52,793 bases of DNA, from contig JAJHRF010000008.1 of the NCBI GenBank assembly GCA_020832925.1, forward strand, positions 1 through 52,793, read 5' to 3'. A program made the translations under genes and the position numbers. This DNA is from Desulfurococcaceae archaeon. Lineage in GTDB: Archaea; Thermoproteota; Thermoprotei_A; Sulfolobales; Ignisphaeraceae. The notes under the pieces are model-generated. The model was given only the letters and a program-made list of their open reading frames with translations. It made no database searches and was not told the DNA's origin. This document shows positions 18,334-27,676 of this stretch, in pieces (within the stretch, counting starts at the first letter, position 1; every line of letters begins with the position of its first letter).

Positions 18334-18950
18334 AACTTTACACCTTACAGGAAAAACTTAGTTACGACGTCACTTTATAAATTTTGCGTTTCTAGATACT
18401 ATTAAAGATGAAGTTAATTGCATCGTTTGTATTTACTATTAAGTCCATTTCAAGATCTTACAGCTACAGATAGGTTTTACCACTATACTAAAAATAAATG
18501 TAGAGCTATTATCTATATAGACGAAAAGTATTAAAACCTTGGAGTTCTTGAGAAAGAGTTTCTATCTCTAGTATACGGAATTAATCTCTAAGTTATAGAT
18601 TATGTAGTACTTGTTAATGTATGTTCTCTAGGTACAAATCTTATACATAGGCGTGGTTTATCAAAGCCGTAATATGTACATATAACTACTCCTCGACGGT
18701 TTATACCATATCCACATAAAGCGCATCTTAAGTACATCTAGTATCAACCTATACTATATTTCCTGTATGCAGGTTTATATATGTTTAAGCAAATAGTTGA
18801 GGATATTAAAATAGGTATTAATATATTTCGGTAATTGTGTACATAGTAAGGAGAGAAAAATAGCTTCGGGATTCCCGAGGTATTTAAATATCGATCTTTT
18901 TAAACCCTTACAATAACTGATTGTTCCGTAGTAATGCTGGTGGTGAGGCT
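18334..18950. other. 617-base gene-free stretch
   Basis: No convincing gene, RNA or repeat seen. Signals: TATA box cgatctttttaaaccc at 18892-18907, presumably for the asparaginase-like gene, and a short dyad (tcggg at 18866-18870, cccga at 18874-18878) just upstream of it that could be an operator. Confidence 0.45.
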
Positions 18951-19904
18951 ATGGTTACTTGTAGTAAACCTGTAGTTGTTGTTCATGGTGGTGCCGGTAG
19001 ATGGGATGTGGATGAGGATACTCGTAAGAAAGCTTTAGAATTCCTGAAGAAAGCTTCACAACTAGGTCTAGATACCGTGATTCGCGGTGGAAACGCTGTT
19101 GATGCTGTAGTTGAGGCTATTAAGGTTTTAGAGGATTCGGGTATTTTTAATGCTGGTGTTGGTAGCGTTCTTAATGTTTTTGGAGAGGTGGAGATGGATG
19201 CCGGTATAATGGATGGGAAGAGTTTTAGAGCTGGTGGTGTAGCTGCTGTTACAAGACCTAGGCATCCTATAGAACTTGCAAGGATTGTTATGGAGAGAAC
19301 AGATCATGTAATCATAGTTGGTAAAGGTGCTGATAGACTAGCAGATCTCTTCGGTCTCGAGCCTAGACCTCCAACACCTAGTAGAGTTGTGGATAGGTAT
19401 AGGTACTTGATGAAGAATATGGAGAACGTTAGGTACTGGAGAAAACTTAGAGATATCCTTAAGCTTATGATCCCGGTTGTAGGAGATACCGTTGGTGCAG
19501 TAGCTCTCGATAATGATGGTAATGTAGCTGCAGGAGCTAGTACAGGTGGTGTATGGCTGAAGTTGCAGAGCAGGGTAGGGGATTCCCCTATACCTGGAGC
19601 AGGATTCTATGCCGATAACCGTGGTGGTGGTGCTTCTGCTACCGGTCTTGGAGAAACAATCATTATGACAGGGCTTACAAGAGTTGCTGTAGAGTTTATG
19701 GTTAGAGGTTTGGATGCTGAAAACGCATGTCTAGAAGCGTTGAAGATTCTAACAACGATGTTCGGTAACGATACAGCTGGTATCATAGCTGTAGATATAA
19801 AGGGGAATATAGCGGCTGTACACAATACCGAGTACATGCCTTACGCATATGCTTGTAGAGATAGGGTTGAGGTATTCTTTAGAGGAACTGTTTTCAGAAT
19901 CTAG
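18951..19904 (+). CDS. Isoaspartyl peptidase/L-asparaginase (Ntn hydrolase)
   Basis: A 317-residue plant-type asparaginase/isoaspartyl dipeptidase. It begins with VVVHGGAG, carries GGNAVDAV and FNAGVGSVLN, and has the autocleavage site GDTVGAVALD, where Thr180 becomes the N-terminal nucleophile of the beta chain. TGLGETI and GGASATG supply substrate binding. These enzymes degrade beta-aspartyl peptides formed by protein damage, common at high temperature, or hydrolyse asparagine. ATG 18951 follows TGGTGAGG; a TTG at 18921 is less likely. Convergent to the CODH/ACS operon with the stops adjacent. Confidence 0.9.
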   Translation: MVTCSKPVVVVHGGAGRWDVDEDTRKKALEFLKKASQLGLDTVIRGGNAVDAVVEAIKVLEDSGIFNAGVGSVLNVFGEVEMDAGIMDGKSFRAGGVAAVTRPRHPIELARIVMERTDHVIIVGKGADRLADLFGLEPRPPTPSRVVDRYRYLMKNMENVRYWRKLRDILKLMIPVVGDTVGAVALDNDGNVAAGASTGGVWLKLQSRVGDSPIPGAGFYADNRGGGASATGLGETIIMTGLTRVAVEFMVRGLDAENACLEALKILTTMFGNDTAGIIAVDIKGNIAAVHNTEYMPYAYACRDRVEVFFRGTVFRI

Positions 19905-20681
19905 CTAATCGATTAAACCTATATTCTTAGCAATCTCTTTAGCTGCTTTAACAGCTTTACTACTACTTGGTAAAGATAGGAGAGGTCTACCCTCGATACT
20001 ATACCTTGCAACAAGCTCGTCTTCAGGTAACGTACCTGCATACTCATATCCAATACTTTTAACGAAATTAGCTATCTTCTCCTCAAGATCTTCAGGAATT
20101 CTATTCCCAACAACATAGAACTTCTCTGGGTTTATGTTAACCTCTTTCGTTACCTTAATAATCCTTTCAGCAGTTCTCAAACTCATTGCTGATGGATCTA
20201 CCACAACTATCAACGTATTTACATATCTATCAACTCTCCTATTAAGATGTTCTAAACCTGCCTCCATATCCATTAACACAACGGTGTAGTTCTTGAGGAT
20301 CCTGGTTAGTACCCCGGTTAGAATACTGTTAACGTAGCAGTAACATCCTTCACCTTCGCCACGACCCATAGCTATGAAATCGAATCTCTCTAACTCTACA
20401 AAACAATCTCTTAATACCCAGTAACTCAATATAGATGGTTTATCTACACCTTGTTCTGAAAACTCTAACATTTTAGATCTAAACTCTTCCACAACATCGC
20501 CTATGGTCTTGTCTATCTTAATACCCAGGGCTTCGGGAAGGTTTGTAGCTGGGTCAGCATCTACAACAAGTATCACGTCATCTACTTCGTTCTCTAGCAA
20601 AACTTTGAGTAGTAATGCTGTTAAAGTTGTTTTACCTACACCACCTTTACCAGATATAGAGGCTATGAACGGTCTCCTCAT
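19905..20681 (-). CDS. CooC-like nickel-insertion ATPase (second copy)
   Basis: A 258-residue MinD/SIMIBI ATPase of the CooC type: deviant Walker A SGKGGVGKT at 10-18, DADPATNLPEALG, and a Cys-x-Cys pair (CYCY at about 113-116) that in CooC dimers binds Ni or Zn at the interface. CooC uses ATP to mature the CODH C-cluster. It is the last gene of the operon, 8 bases after the RACo-like gene. I chose ATG 20681 because AGGTGA precedes it; an ATG at 20735 would overlap the upstream gene. It differs from the CooC at 30140, so one may serve ACS or CFeSP. Confidence 0.85.
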   Translation of the reverse strand: MRRPFIASISGKGGVGKTTLTALLLKVLLENEVDDVILVVDADPATNLPEALGIKIDKTIGDVVEEFRSKMLEFSEQGVDKPSILSYWVLRDCFVELERFDFIAMGRGEGEGCYCYVNSILTGVLTRILKNYTVVLMDMEAGLEHLNRRVDRYVNTLIVVVDPSAMSLRTAERIIKVTKEVNINPEKFYVVGNRIPEDLEEKIANFVKSIGYEYAGTLPEDELVARYSIEGRPLLSLPSSSKAVKAAKEIAKNIGLID

Positions 20682-20689
20682 AGCTTCAC

Positions 20690-22531
20690 CTACTTTCCTC
20701 TCCAAGGCTTTATCTCCCTGCTCCTCTTCCACCACGTCGGGAAAAGATCTGGTTTACCTGGTAGTATGAACCCTGCTTCGTATTCCTCCATAAAATTCGG
20801 ATCCAGCATAAGCTCTATAGTCGCTATATTTTTAGCAACTTTCTCAGCTGCCTCTACATAGTCTCTAGATAATGTTGTTAAGATTGCTCCTCCTAGAGAT
20901 CCGTTACCTATATACTTAATCTCTGCGTTAGGAAACTCGGGTATCATACCTATAGCTATCGCGCTATCTATGTTAAGGTATCTCCCGAAAGCACCTGCTA
21001 TGAAGACTTGTTTAACTTTGAATACGTCTAGCATCATCTTCTTTAAAAGTATCGATATAGCTGCACATACAGATGATTTAGAGTCCATTATGTTGTATAT
21101 ATCTTTCTCTGTTATAACTATATCTCTCCCTATCGCTGTTTCCTCGGCAAAAGCTACTACATATTCATAACCATCAGGGCCTTTCCTTATATACTCAGAC
21201 TCTATACCTCTGTAGAACTTACCCATAGAATCTATAACCCCGTTAATGAAGAGCTGGGCAACTAGATCTATGTACCCGGAACCACATATACCTATAGGCT
21301 TTACATCCCCTATAACTCTATACCTAGCTCTCAAGGTGTTAGGGTCTATAACAACACTCTCTATAGCTCCCTCAACAGCTCTAACACCACATCTAAGCCC
21401 CCAACCCTCAAAAGCAGGTCCTGCTGGAGCTGTTGTCCCTATGAACCAGTATCTACATCCTATGACGACCTCTGTATTGGTACCTATATCTATTAGTAGA
21501 GCTGGTTCATCTTGTTCATGGATACCTGCTGTAATTATATCCCCTACAACATCTCCTCCTAGGAACCTCCCTGAACAGGGTAGCACATATAGAGGTGCAT
21601 TCCTGTTTATATCGAGACCTAGATCTAGCGCTTTCAATATGTAGAACTTGGGCTCGACTTTAACAGGCTCTTTGAAAGACTTTATAAGGGGATACGGGTT
21701 CTCTCCTACGAATAGGTAGGTCATAGCTGTATTCCCAGCTACAGATGCTATATATATTCTACCCCTATCTATACCTAGTTTTCCGCACAACCTTCTGACT
21801 ACAGTGTTAACTGTATCTACAACAGCCTTCTGAAGTTCTTTTAATCCATTGGGGTTAAGTGCATGAGAAATTCTCGAAACTATATCTTCGCCAAATATCA
21901 TCTGCTTATTCAGTTCAGAATCAACACCTATCACCTCTCCTTTGGATACATTGATAAGAGCTACAACGATCTTCGTTGTCCCTATATCAACACCTATACT
22001 ATATACCTCGCCATCCTCATTCACATCAATTACAGAGTTGTCGAAAGGGTTTATCACAGCATAAGCTTTTCCATACCTATTGAGAAGATCCTCAACTTTC
22101 TTAACAATGGATTCGCTAGCTCTATAGAATAGCATTATCTTAACTATATCTCCGTAATCAGATATCGGGATTTTGACCAGTATAGGGTTAGGAGATACTG
22201 TTGGTAGAAGTACTTGAGTAAGAAGCCTGGCTTTCTTAAACTGGCTCTCAGGTGGTATGTATACCTCTACATCGTTAACAACTTTAGCTAAACATGCTAA
22301 TACAAATCCTTTAGCAATTTCATCGCTAGATAGAAGTGTTTTATCGTGTAGTTTATGCTCTACAACACCTTTAACAAGTACTTTACATTTACCGCACAAT
22401 CCTTTACCTCCACAAACACTCCTTATACCTATACCAACACGTTGAGCTATCTCTAGTATAGATGTACCTACCTCAGTTTCTACAACAATATTGAACTGAG
22501 GGAAAGATACTTTGACGGTCTTTCTATCCAC
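20690..22531 (-). CDS. RACo-like reductive activator of corrinoid protein (ferredoxin-ASKHA)
   Basis: 613 residues. The N-terminal [2Fe-2S] ferredoxin domain has Cys40, Cys46, Cys49 and Cys80. A linker leads to an ASKHA ATPase domain (GVDIGTTKIVVALI near 180; ALLIDIGTNTEVVIG near 350; a final FIAGAFG and IGNGSLGGA). RACo/RamA proteins use ATP to reduce inactive Co(II) of the corrinoid Fe-S protein to Co(I). Sitting directly behind the corrinoid-protein genes cdhD and cdhE, it fits this role here. Separated from cdhE by about 90 bases. Start codon ATG or equivalent is 22531; start region not further resolved. Confidence 0.85.
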   Translation of the reverse strand: MDRKTVKVSFPQFNIVVETEVGTSILEIAQRVGIGIRSVCGGKGLCGKCKVLVKGVVEHKLHDKTLLSSDEIAKGFVLACLAKVVNDVEVYIPPESQFKKARLLTQVLLPTVSPNPILVKIPISDYGDIVKIMLFYRASESIVKKVEDLLNRYGKAYAVINPFDNSVIDVNEDGEVYSIGVDIGTTKIVVALINVSKGEVIGVDSELNKQMIFGEDIVSRISHALNPNGLKELQKAVVDTVNTVVRRLCGKLGIDRGRIYIASVAGNTAMTYLFVGENPYPLIKSFKEPVKVEPKFYILKALDLGLDINRNAPLYVLPCSGRFLGGDVVGDIITAGIHEQDEPALLIDIGTNTEVVIGCRYWFIGTTAPAGPAFEGWGLRCGVRAVEGAIESVVIDPNTLRARYRVIGDVKPIGICGSGYIDLVAQLFINGVIDSMGKFYRGIESEYIRKGPDGYEYVVAFAEETAIGRDIVITEKDIYNIMDSKSSVCAAISILLKKMMLDVFKVKQVFIAGAFGRYLNIDSAIAIGMIPEFPNAEIKYIGNGSLGGAILTTLSRDYVEAAEKVAKNIATIELMLDPNFMEEYEAGFILPGKPDLFPTWWKRSREIKPWRGK

Positions 22532-22623
22532 ACTACTTCGCCTACAATCTCCTACTACCTATTCCGTAGTATCGCTGTTAATAAGCAAGTAGTTGAGGAT
22601 ATATTGAAACCTATAAGAAAAAC

Positions 22624-24066
22624 CTAAGTTTGGGTAAGCTCTTTCAATTTCTCTGATGCCCAGATCTTATCGAGGAATTTACTGATTTCGTTAGAATCCA
22701 TAGGCCCTACAACTACTTTCCATCCTGTTACATCCTCTATATCTCCTGAAACTCTAGCTGCTTTTCCAGGTATTATCAAGATTCTATGCTTAACTTTTTC
22801 ATCTAGTTTAGATGACTTTAATACCTCTAGAACTTTATCTCCTGTAAACTTCTTAGCAGCTACAGAAACGTCTACTGCAAGACCTTCGGTATCTATTACG
22901 ATTAGCCATGCGTTGATCTTGGATTTCTCTAGATCGCTCATAACTATGCTGTAAGTTAAAGCATAGTTTGTTGTAACTAGTACAGGGCTCATCTCGTTTG
23001 GTTTACCTATCTCTCTAACACCAGGTGGAACAGCTACAGGTTTTCTAGGGTCTGTGTATAGCCCGAATCTCCACATAACCTGTGGTAGTAGGACCCACCC
23101 CTCTAGAGAATGCATTATAAGTATATCTGCGTACCTAGTTGTAAGCATTGTGGCTAGTACTGCTTCCCACCACATCTTATCCGTGACATCGCCTTCCACC
23201 AATGTCCACGCTGATATAGGTGTTCCTAGAAGTGGATAACCTGTGTATTTCCATAGATCATATGTTGCTTTATACCTTAGCCATGTGAAAGCTTTCAACG
23301 TATATGCGAGACCGTTGGGGCCTACAAAGGTTCCGGGGTCTAGAACTAGATCCTCTATCCCGTAGCCTTCGCTAATAGTTTTAACCAAGGATACAAGTGT
23401 ATCGAGATCTCCTGGAGAAGCTATGGCTAGAGCAGTTTCGAATCTCTTCGCGAGCTCTGCTAACTCTCTCCAGTTATCTTTTGTAGCTGCATATATCAGA
23501 GGTTTGTAGTTCTGTGTCAACACATTTAAACCTGCTTCGATAACCGTGGGGTTGAGGGAGCATAGTATTAGTGGTAGGGAAGAGTTCTCAGATACTATTT
23601 GAACAGTTTTTGCAAACTGCTTTGGGTCATTGGTAGTAGACCTGATAGCTATTAGGTCTAGCTTAAGTTTCTGTCCAACGTATTCGTATTCGAATTTCTC
23701 TATCCTCTCGATACGTTTCAGAATCGCATCTCTATCCATAGAGTCGTCGATATCTATAGCTATAGCTGTTGGGTTCATATACCTTAGCTCATGTCTATAC
23801 AGAACATATTCACCACCAACTTTAACAATTTTCTTAGGGCTTCTTAATACAACCTCTTTCACTGGGGGGAGTAGGAGCTCTCTCAATTTCTTAAGGTTCT
23901 CTCTATATGTCTCCTCCTCTACCAGCGGTGGGCATTGCTCTACCTTCGCCTCTAGGTTAACAAGTTTAACTGCGAAAGCCATACAGTTAGGTTCTCCACA
24001 TTTACCACAGTTTGTTTTCGGGAGCAGCTGGTAGATATCTATGGGTGCTGGGGGTTTCCATGGCAT
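22624..24066 (-). CDS. cdhE: Acetyl-CoA decarbonylase/synthase gamma subunit (corrinoid Fe-S protein large subunit)
   Basis: 480 residues. The N-terminal [4Fe-4S] motif is NCGKCGEPNC with Cys20, Cys23, Cys28, then Cys45 (EQC). A TIM-barrel (SLPLILCSLNPTVIEAGLN) and a C-terminal cobalamin-binding domain follow. With CdhD it forms the corrinoid protein that carries the methyl group from methyl-tetrahydropterin to acetyl-CoA synthase. Three bases separate it from cdhD, so the two are translationally linked. Length and domain order are normal. Confidence 0.93.
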   Translation of the reverse strand: MPWKPPAPIDIYQLLPKTNCGKCGEPNCMAFAVKLVNLEAKVEQCPPLVEEETYRENLKKLRELLLPPVKEVVLRSPKKIVKVGGEYVLYRHELRYMNPTAIAIDIDDSMDRDAILKRIERIEKFEYEYVGQKLKLDLIAIRSTTNDPKQFAKTVQIVSENSSLPLILCSLNPTVIEAGLNVLTQNYKPLIYAATKDNWRELAELAKRFETALAIASPGDLDTLVSLVKTISEGYGIEDLVLDPGTFVGPNGLAYTLKAFTWLRYKATYDLWKYTGYPLLGTPISAWTLVEGDVTDKMWWEAVLATMLTTRYADILIMHSLEGWVLLPQVMWRFGLYTDPRKPVAVPPGVREIGKPNEMSPVLVTTNYALTYSIVMSDLEKSKINAWLIVIDTEGLAVDVSVAAKKFTGDKVLEVLKSSKLDEKVKHRILIIPGKAARVSGDIEDVTGWKVVVGPMDSNEISKFLDKIWASEKLKELTQT

Positions 24067-24069
24067 AGG

Positions 24070-25410
24070 CTACACCACAGGGATTTTAGCTGAAAGCCAG
24101 TCCAATGCTTTCTCAGGGTCTCTAGGCTTGGGTTCTGAGAATAGATACTCCCTCAGACTCTTCATCACCTTAACGCTGAGCGGGTGGAGCATCATGAAGT
24201 AGTCAGCTCCAGCTAGTAGACATATAATACATGTCAGTGTTTCCCATAGAGGTCCTCTAATCTCTCTAGGTCCCCAGTAGGGATCCATAGCCATCCAAGC
24301 TTCTCTAGCACCCCAAGCATTAGCAGCTCCTACATTGAATGGATGCTGGAGAAGTTCGTTCCCTAAAAGAGCTCCTAGTCTAGCGCGTTCCATAGCTGTG
24401 AAACCGTACTCAGTTCCATAGCCAATACCACCGATGTTTAGATCTAGCATTATCCTGTTCCTGGGAATCCACGTATATACCTTCCTATTGATCTCCTCAG
24501 CTTTCTCAACACTCATAGGCGAGAAATCTATTACAACAGCGTTTGTTTTAGCTATGTTCGGGCATACCTTCTCCAGATCCATATCCAGATTTAGACTATT
24601 TATGACTATGCCTTCGCTTGGGAACGCTTCTACAACTTTATTGAATACAGCTACATCTTTTTCAGGATTACCACTACCACCAGCGATTACAGGTACTTTA
24701 ACAGCTTGGAGTATCCTATCAACATTTTTAACAGCTTCTTCCGGTGGAGAGTCTTTGATTGACGGATCTGTGCTTATAAGGTGTAGATCTACTGCTTCAG
24801 CACCGAACTTGTTAACCCAGATCCTCGCCCATTCCTCAGGGTTGTCAAGAGCATCGCCGAAAACTATTCTAACAGCTCTCGGCAAACTTATCTTCATATC
24901 AAATACATCTCCACCGAAAGCTGGTGGATATGGTGGTTTATACCCTGTTAAGTAGTAGTAAGGTGGTAGCTCATGACCACCTAAAACTATGACCCTATCC
25001 CTAGTCCCACCCTCACTCCTCGTAGCACCTAACTTAACCTCAACAACTTTTCCAACGAATTTCAGTTTAGGTTCTTCAAACGCGAGGGTCATTAACTCAA
25101 CAACTTTCTTACCTACAACCTCAACAGCTTTAGCTACAGCGACCCCCGCTTGAACCTCTGGCTTAGCTTCAGCTACAGCTTTAGGTGGCGGAGTAATAGC
25201 TACTGGGATAGGTAGGGTTTCTAGTATTTGTAGAGGTAACTTCAGCTCTACTTCATCGATATTTATATCGATGTTGTAGAGCTCGACAATACCCTTTTCG
25301 AGGGCTTCAGCTATCTTCGCTAAAACCCCTATAACCTCGGAAACTCTCTGAACATCTTCATCTCTACCGCTTTTCTCAGAAACGTTTTTCCTTTGCTTAT
25401 GTTCACTCAT
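24070..25410 (-). CDS. cdhD: Acetyl-CoA decarbonylase/synthase delta subunit (corrinoid protein small subunit)
   Basis: 446 residues. After a charged N-terminal segment and a linker (about 1-110), the TIM-barrel domain begins with KLGATRSEGGTRDRVIVLGG. GGSGNPEKDVAVFNKV and DLNIGGIGYGTEYGFTAME are typical motifs of the family, and the final part has LTCIICLLAGADYFMMLHP. It pairs with CdhE in the methyl-carrying corrinoid protein. Its ATG overlaps the TGA of cdhC (ATGA), indicating translational coupling. The N-terminal extension is low-complexity and hydrophobic, perhaps a flexible tether in the complex. Confidence 0.93.
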   Translation of the reverse strand: MSEHKQRKNVSEKSGRDEDVQRVSEVIGVLAKIAEALEKGIVELYNIDINIDEVELKLPLQILETLPIPVAITPPPKAVAEAKPEVQAGVAVAKAVEVVGKKVVELMTLAFEEPKLKFVGKVVEVKLGATRSEGGTRDRVIVLGGHELPPYYYLTGYKPPYPPAFGGDVFDMKISLPRAVRIVFGDALDNPEEWARIWVNKFGAEAVDLHLISTDPSIKDSPPEEAVKNVDRILQAVKVPVIAGGSGNPEKDVAVFNKVVEAFPSEGIVINSLNLDMDLEKVCPNIAKTNAVVIDFSPMSVEKAEEINRKVYTWIPRNRIMLDLNIGGIGYGTEYGFTAMERARLGALLGNELLQHPFNVGAANAWGAREAWMAMDPYWGPREIRGPLWETLTCIICLLAGADYFMMLHPLSVKVMKSLREYLFSEPKPRDPEKALDWLSAKIPVV

Positions 25411-27065
25411 CTTTTCTCAACCTCGCTCCTCTTTATCACCATCTTCTCTATCCTTACCCTAACACCCTTCATAGAGATACTTACCTGGGGACCTCTAGGC
25501 TGTACTAGTTGTGTTGGTATGGTTACAGAAACCGTTATACCTCCAGGTGCAGGTACTGTTAAAGTCTGGGTCTGGGTATAGGCAGTAGGTGTAGAAGCTG
25601 TTGCTGGAACTACTACATGCTGTACCTGTGGTGCAGCAACCTCGGCTAGTTGTTGAGGTAGCTGTTCAGGTTTGGGTATAGCTGGTGTAACTTCTTTCTT
25701 TACCTCAGCTTTCTCTACCTTTGCCTCGATCTTCGGTTTCTCTTTCTCTAGAATCTTCTTAGCCAAAGGATGTCCTTTTTCTACGAGGAACTTCTTAAGT
25801 TCTTCAACAGTTTTAACCTCTTTCTCTGTGGGTATCTTATCTCTAAGCTCTGGAGGGATAGCGTCTAGAACTTTCTCCTTGAGTTCTGAAGGCATCCAAA
25901 CAATTCTTGTCCACCCACCATCAGCTTGGAATAGCTTTCTACTCCTCAGATACACAAGACCTATTCCTTGGAACCCTGGTACCTGCTTACCTCCACCTAC
26001 AGCATCAGCTATCTGACTAAATCTTAAGCCTATCGGTGTTACCCCTGCGAAACCTCTATTAACAAGACCAACACCGTCTACCTCAGGTATATAGAAAGTC
26101 GCTATCTCAAAGCATCCACATATCGTTGGTGGGTACTCGAAGAGAGAGTATATCTTAACCCTCTGTATAGCTCCGTTAGAGAACTTCTTCACAGCTTCGT
26201 TAGCTCCCTCATACTCTCCCCCGATAGGGTCTATACATCTACCTTTAAGAACAGGTTGTATAGGTCCTTTAGGATCTATCTGTGCTGATACCATAGCGTC
26301 TAGCCATGATATAGCTCCGCACGCTGAAGGTCTCTCGGGGGTTATTATACACACATGTGTAGGAGCAAATGATTGGCAAAGCTTACAAGCATAGAACATA
26401 TCAACATCTTCATCTTTAAGCATTAGAGCTCTTCTATCTCTTTCTTCGTAAACCTTAAGTGCTTGAGGATAAAGCATTTCAACAACTTTCGCATCTGTTA
26501 TAAAGTATATCCTCAGCTTCTCTAAGATCGGGAAAGCTGATTTGAACAACCTGTATAGAACAATCCCTATATACTTGAAGGAGTTCAAGCCTTTTTGATA
26601 AGATCTTTTACTAACTCTTAACCATATATCGTATCTCTGGTTCAGATGCATATATCCTTGGATATAGTTGCTATACTCGTGAATACGTCTCTCAAGAACT
26701 CCTTCAGCTTTCTGATCGATACTCTTCCCCGCACCCTCGATTATCACAGCGTATTCATAGCTCTTACCCTCGCTCAACTCGTTCAGATCTGGTCCTACAA
26801 CGATTATCTCCCCATCCTCAACCTCGTTGAGAGACTTGACCAGGAATAACTCGAATTTGTACTTAACTTTAGGTCCTCCAAGCTCAACAAACATTTCAGG
26901 TGCTCTAACTCTCTGACCTTCGTACTGAGGACCTACGTCTACAGGTATATCTGTGAACATTCCTTTAGCTGGTGGTGGAGGAACCTTAAATACCTTAACA
27001 GGTATATCTGGAAGTATCTTGGTTTTCTCGATAATCTTTATCTCTAGACCTCCCCCGTTGACCAC
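25407..27065 (-). CDS. cdhC: Acetyl-CoA synthase beta subunit (Cdh beta)
   Basis: 552 residues, the catalytic acetyl-CoA synthase. A-cluster ligands are visible in CKLCQSFAPTHVCIITPERP (three Cys) and in CGAISWLDA, GRCIDPIGG and CGCFE further on. Joins CO, a methyl group and CoA. The last ~110 residues are an extended Lys/Glu- and Pro/Thr/Gln-rich tail ending in a basic strand (VRVRIEKMVIKRSEVEKR), longer than a minimal catalytic core, possibly a docking tether. GTG 27065 has GAGGTG upstream and a TATA-like box at 27100-27109, so cdhCDE may have its own promoter. Confidence 0.93.
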   Translation of the reverse strand: MVNGGGLEIKIIEKTKILPDIPVKVFKVPPPPAKGMFTDIPVDVGPQYEGQRVRAPEMFVELGGPKVKYKFELFLVKSLNEVEDGEIIVVGPDLNELSEGKSYEYAVIIEGAGKSIDQKAEGVLERRIHEYSNYIQGYMHLNQRYDIWLRVSKRSYQKGLNSFKYIGIVLYRLFKSAFPILEKLRIYFITDAKVVEMLYPQALKVYEERDRRALMLKDEDVDMFYACKLCQSFAPTHVCIITPERPSACGAISWLDAMVSAQIDPKGPIQPVLKGRCIDPIGGEYEGANEAVKKFSNGAIQRVKIYSLFEYPPTICGCFEIATFYIPEVDGVGLVNRGFAGVTPIGLRFSQIADAVGGGKQVPGFQGIGLVYLRSRKLFQADGGWTRIVWMPSELKEKVLDAIPPELRDKIPTEKEVKTVEELKKFLVEKGHPLAKKILEKEKPKIEAKVEKAEVKKEVTPAIPKPEQLPQQLAEVAAPQVQHVVVPATASTPTAYTQTQTLTVPAPGGITVSVTIPTQLVQPRGPQVSISMKGVRVRIEKMVIKRSEVEKR

Positions 27066-27099
27066 TATAACAACACCTCATAATATTATCTAGAGCGGG

Positions 27100-27109
27100 A
27101 ATTTAAAAA
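27100..27109 (-). promoter_or_regulatory. Internal promoter candidate before cdhC
   Basis: In the 58-base gap between cdhC and cdhB the sequence gtttttaaat (minus strand) lies about 40 bases before the cdhC start with GAGGTG in between. It is a good archaeal TATA box, which would allow cdhC-cdhD-cdhE to be transcribed apart from cdhA-cdhB. Confidence 0.45.
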
Positions 27110-27123
27110 CATGATCATCTTCT

Positions 27124-27666
27124 CTACGCCTTGGCTGTAGAAGCTTTTACTAGCTCAATTAACTGCACAAAGTTTTTATACCATATGTTTAGCGGTAGTG
27201 GGGGTAGGGTCCATGTGGCGTTGGGTTGCGGATATGGATCTAGGGATAGGGTCTGTATATCGGGTCTATAGTGTTTTATATGGTTAAGTAGTAGCCATTG
27301 GTAAGCATATCTATGACCTATGAATATCAGTAATCTGTACTGCTTTAACTCTCCTCTCGATATTTTCCTCACCATCTCTAAAGGGAACAAAATTATGTAG
27401 TTTTTGAAGCCGATATCTGTAAGTTTTTTCACAATATTCGAGTCTGATGTTATTATAGGCGCGTTTATTGCTATCGATAGCTCTGCTATACGGCTAACCA
27501 CATCTCCTACAGTATCCTCTACATCTTTTATCGCGGGACCTATAAAAATAGCTATTTGACCTATGTTTTTCTTTATTATTTCAGCAACTCTTGAAATATC
27601 TGTGATAACTGTTGCTTTTATAGGTCCTGGGGGTATATCTCCTTTTAGCCAGTACTCGAGACCCAT
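27124..27666 (-). CDS. cdhB: CODH epsilon subunit (Cdh beta-type small subunit)
   Basis: 180 residues. A Rossmann-like, DHS-type domain (AIFIGPAIKDVEDTVGDVVS) of the CODH epsilon subunit, which binds to CdhA and may help electron transfer or flavin binding. Small and without Cys clusters. ATG 27666 is preceded by GGTGGTG; a GTG at 27675 is also in frame but lacks room for a ribosome site behind the cdhA stop at 27677. Confidence 0.88.
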   Translation of the reverse strand: MGLEYWLKGDIPPGPIKATVITDISRVAEIIKKNIGQIAIFIGPAIKDVEDTVGDVVSRIAELSIAINAPIITSDSNIVKKLTDIGFKNYIILFPLEMVRKISRGELKQYRLLIFIGHRYAYQWLLLNHIKHYRPDIQTLSLDPYPQPNATWTLPPLPLNIWYKNFVQLIELVKASTAKA

Positions 27667-27676
27667 TAGCACCACC

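Noticed and set aside
18860-18885. Terminator before the asparaginase gene
   Set aside because: The dyad is short and has no T-run; it lies in promoter position.
21246-21644. Long plus-strand frame opposite the RACo-like gene
   Set aside because: It is a codon-bias shadow of the minus-strand gene; the same is true of other long frames opposite cdhA, cooC, cdhD, CDF and similar genes.
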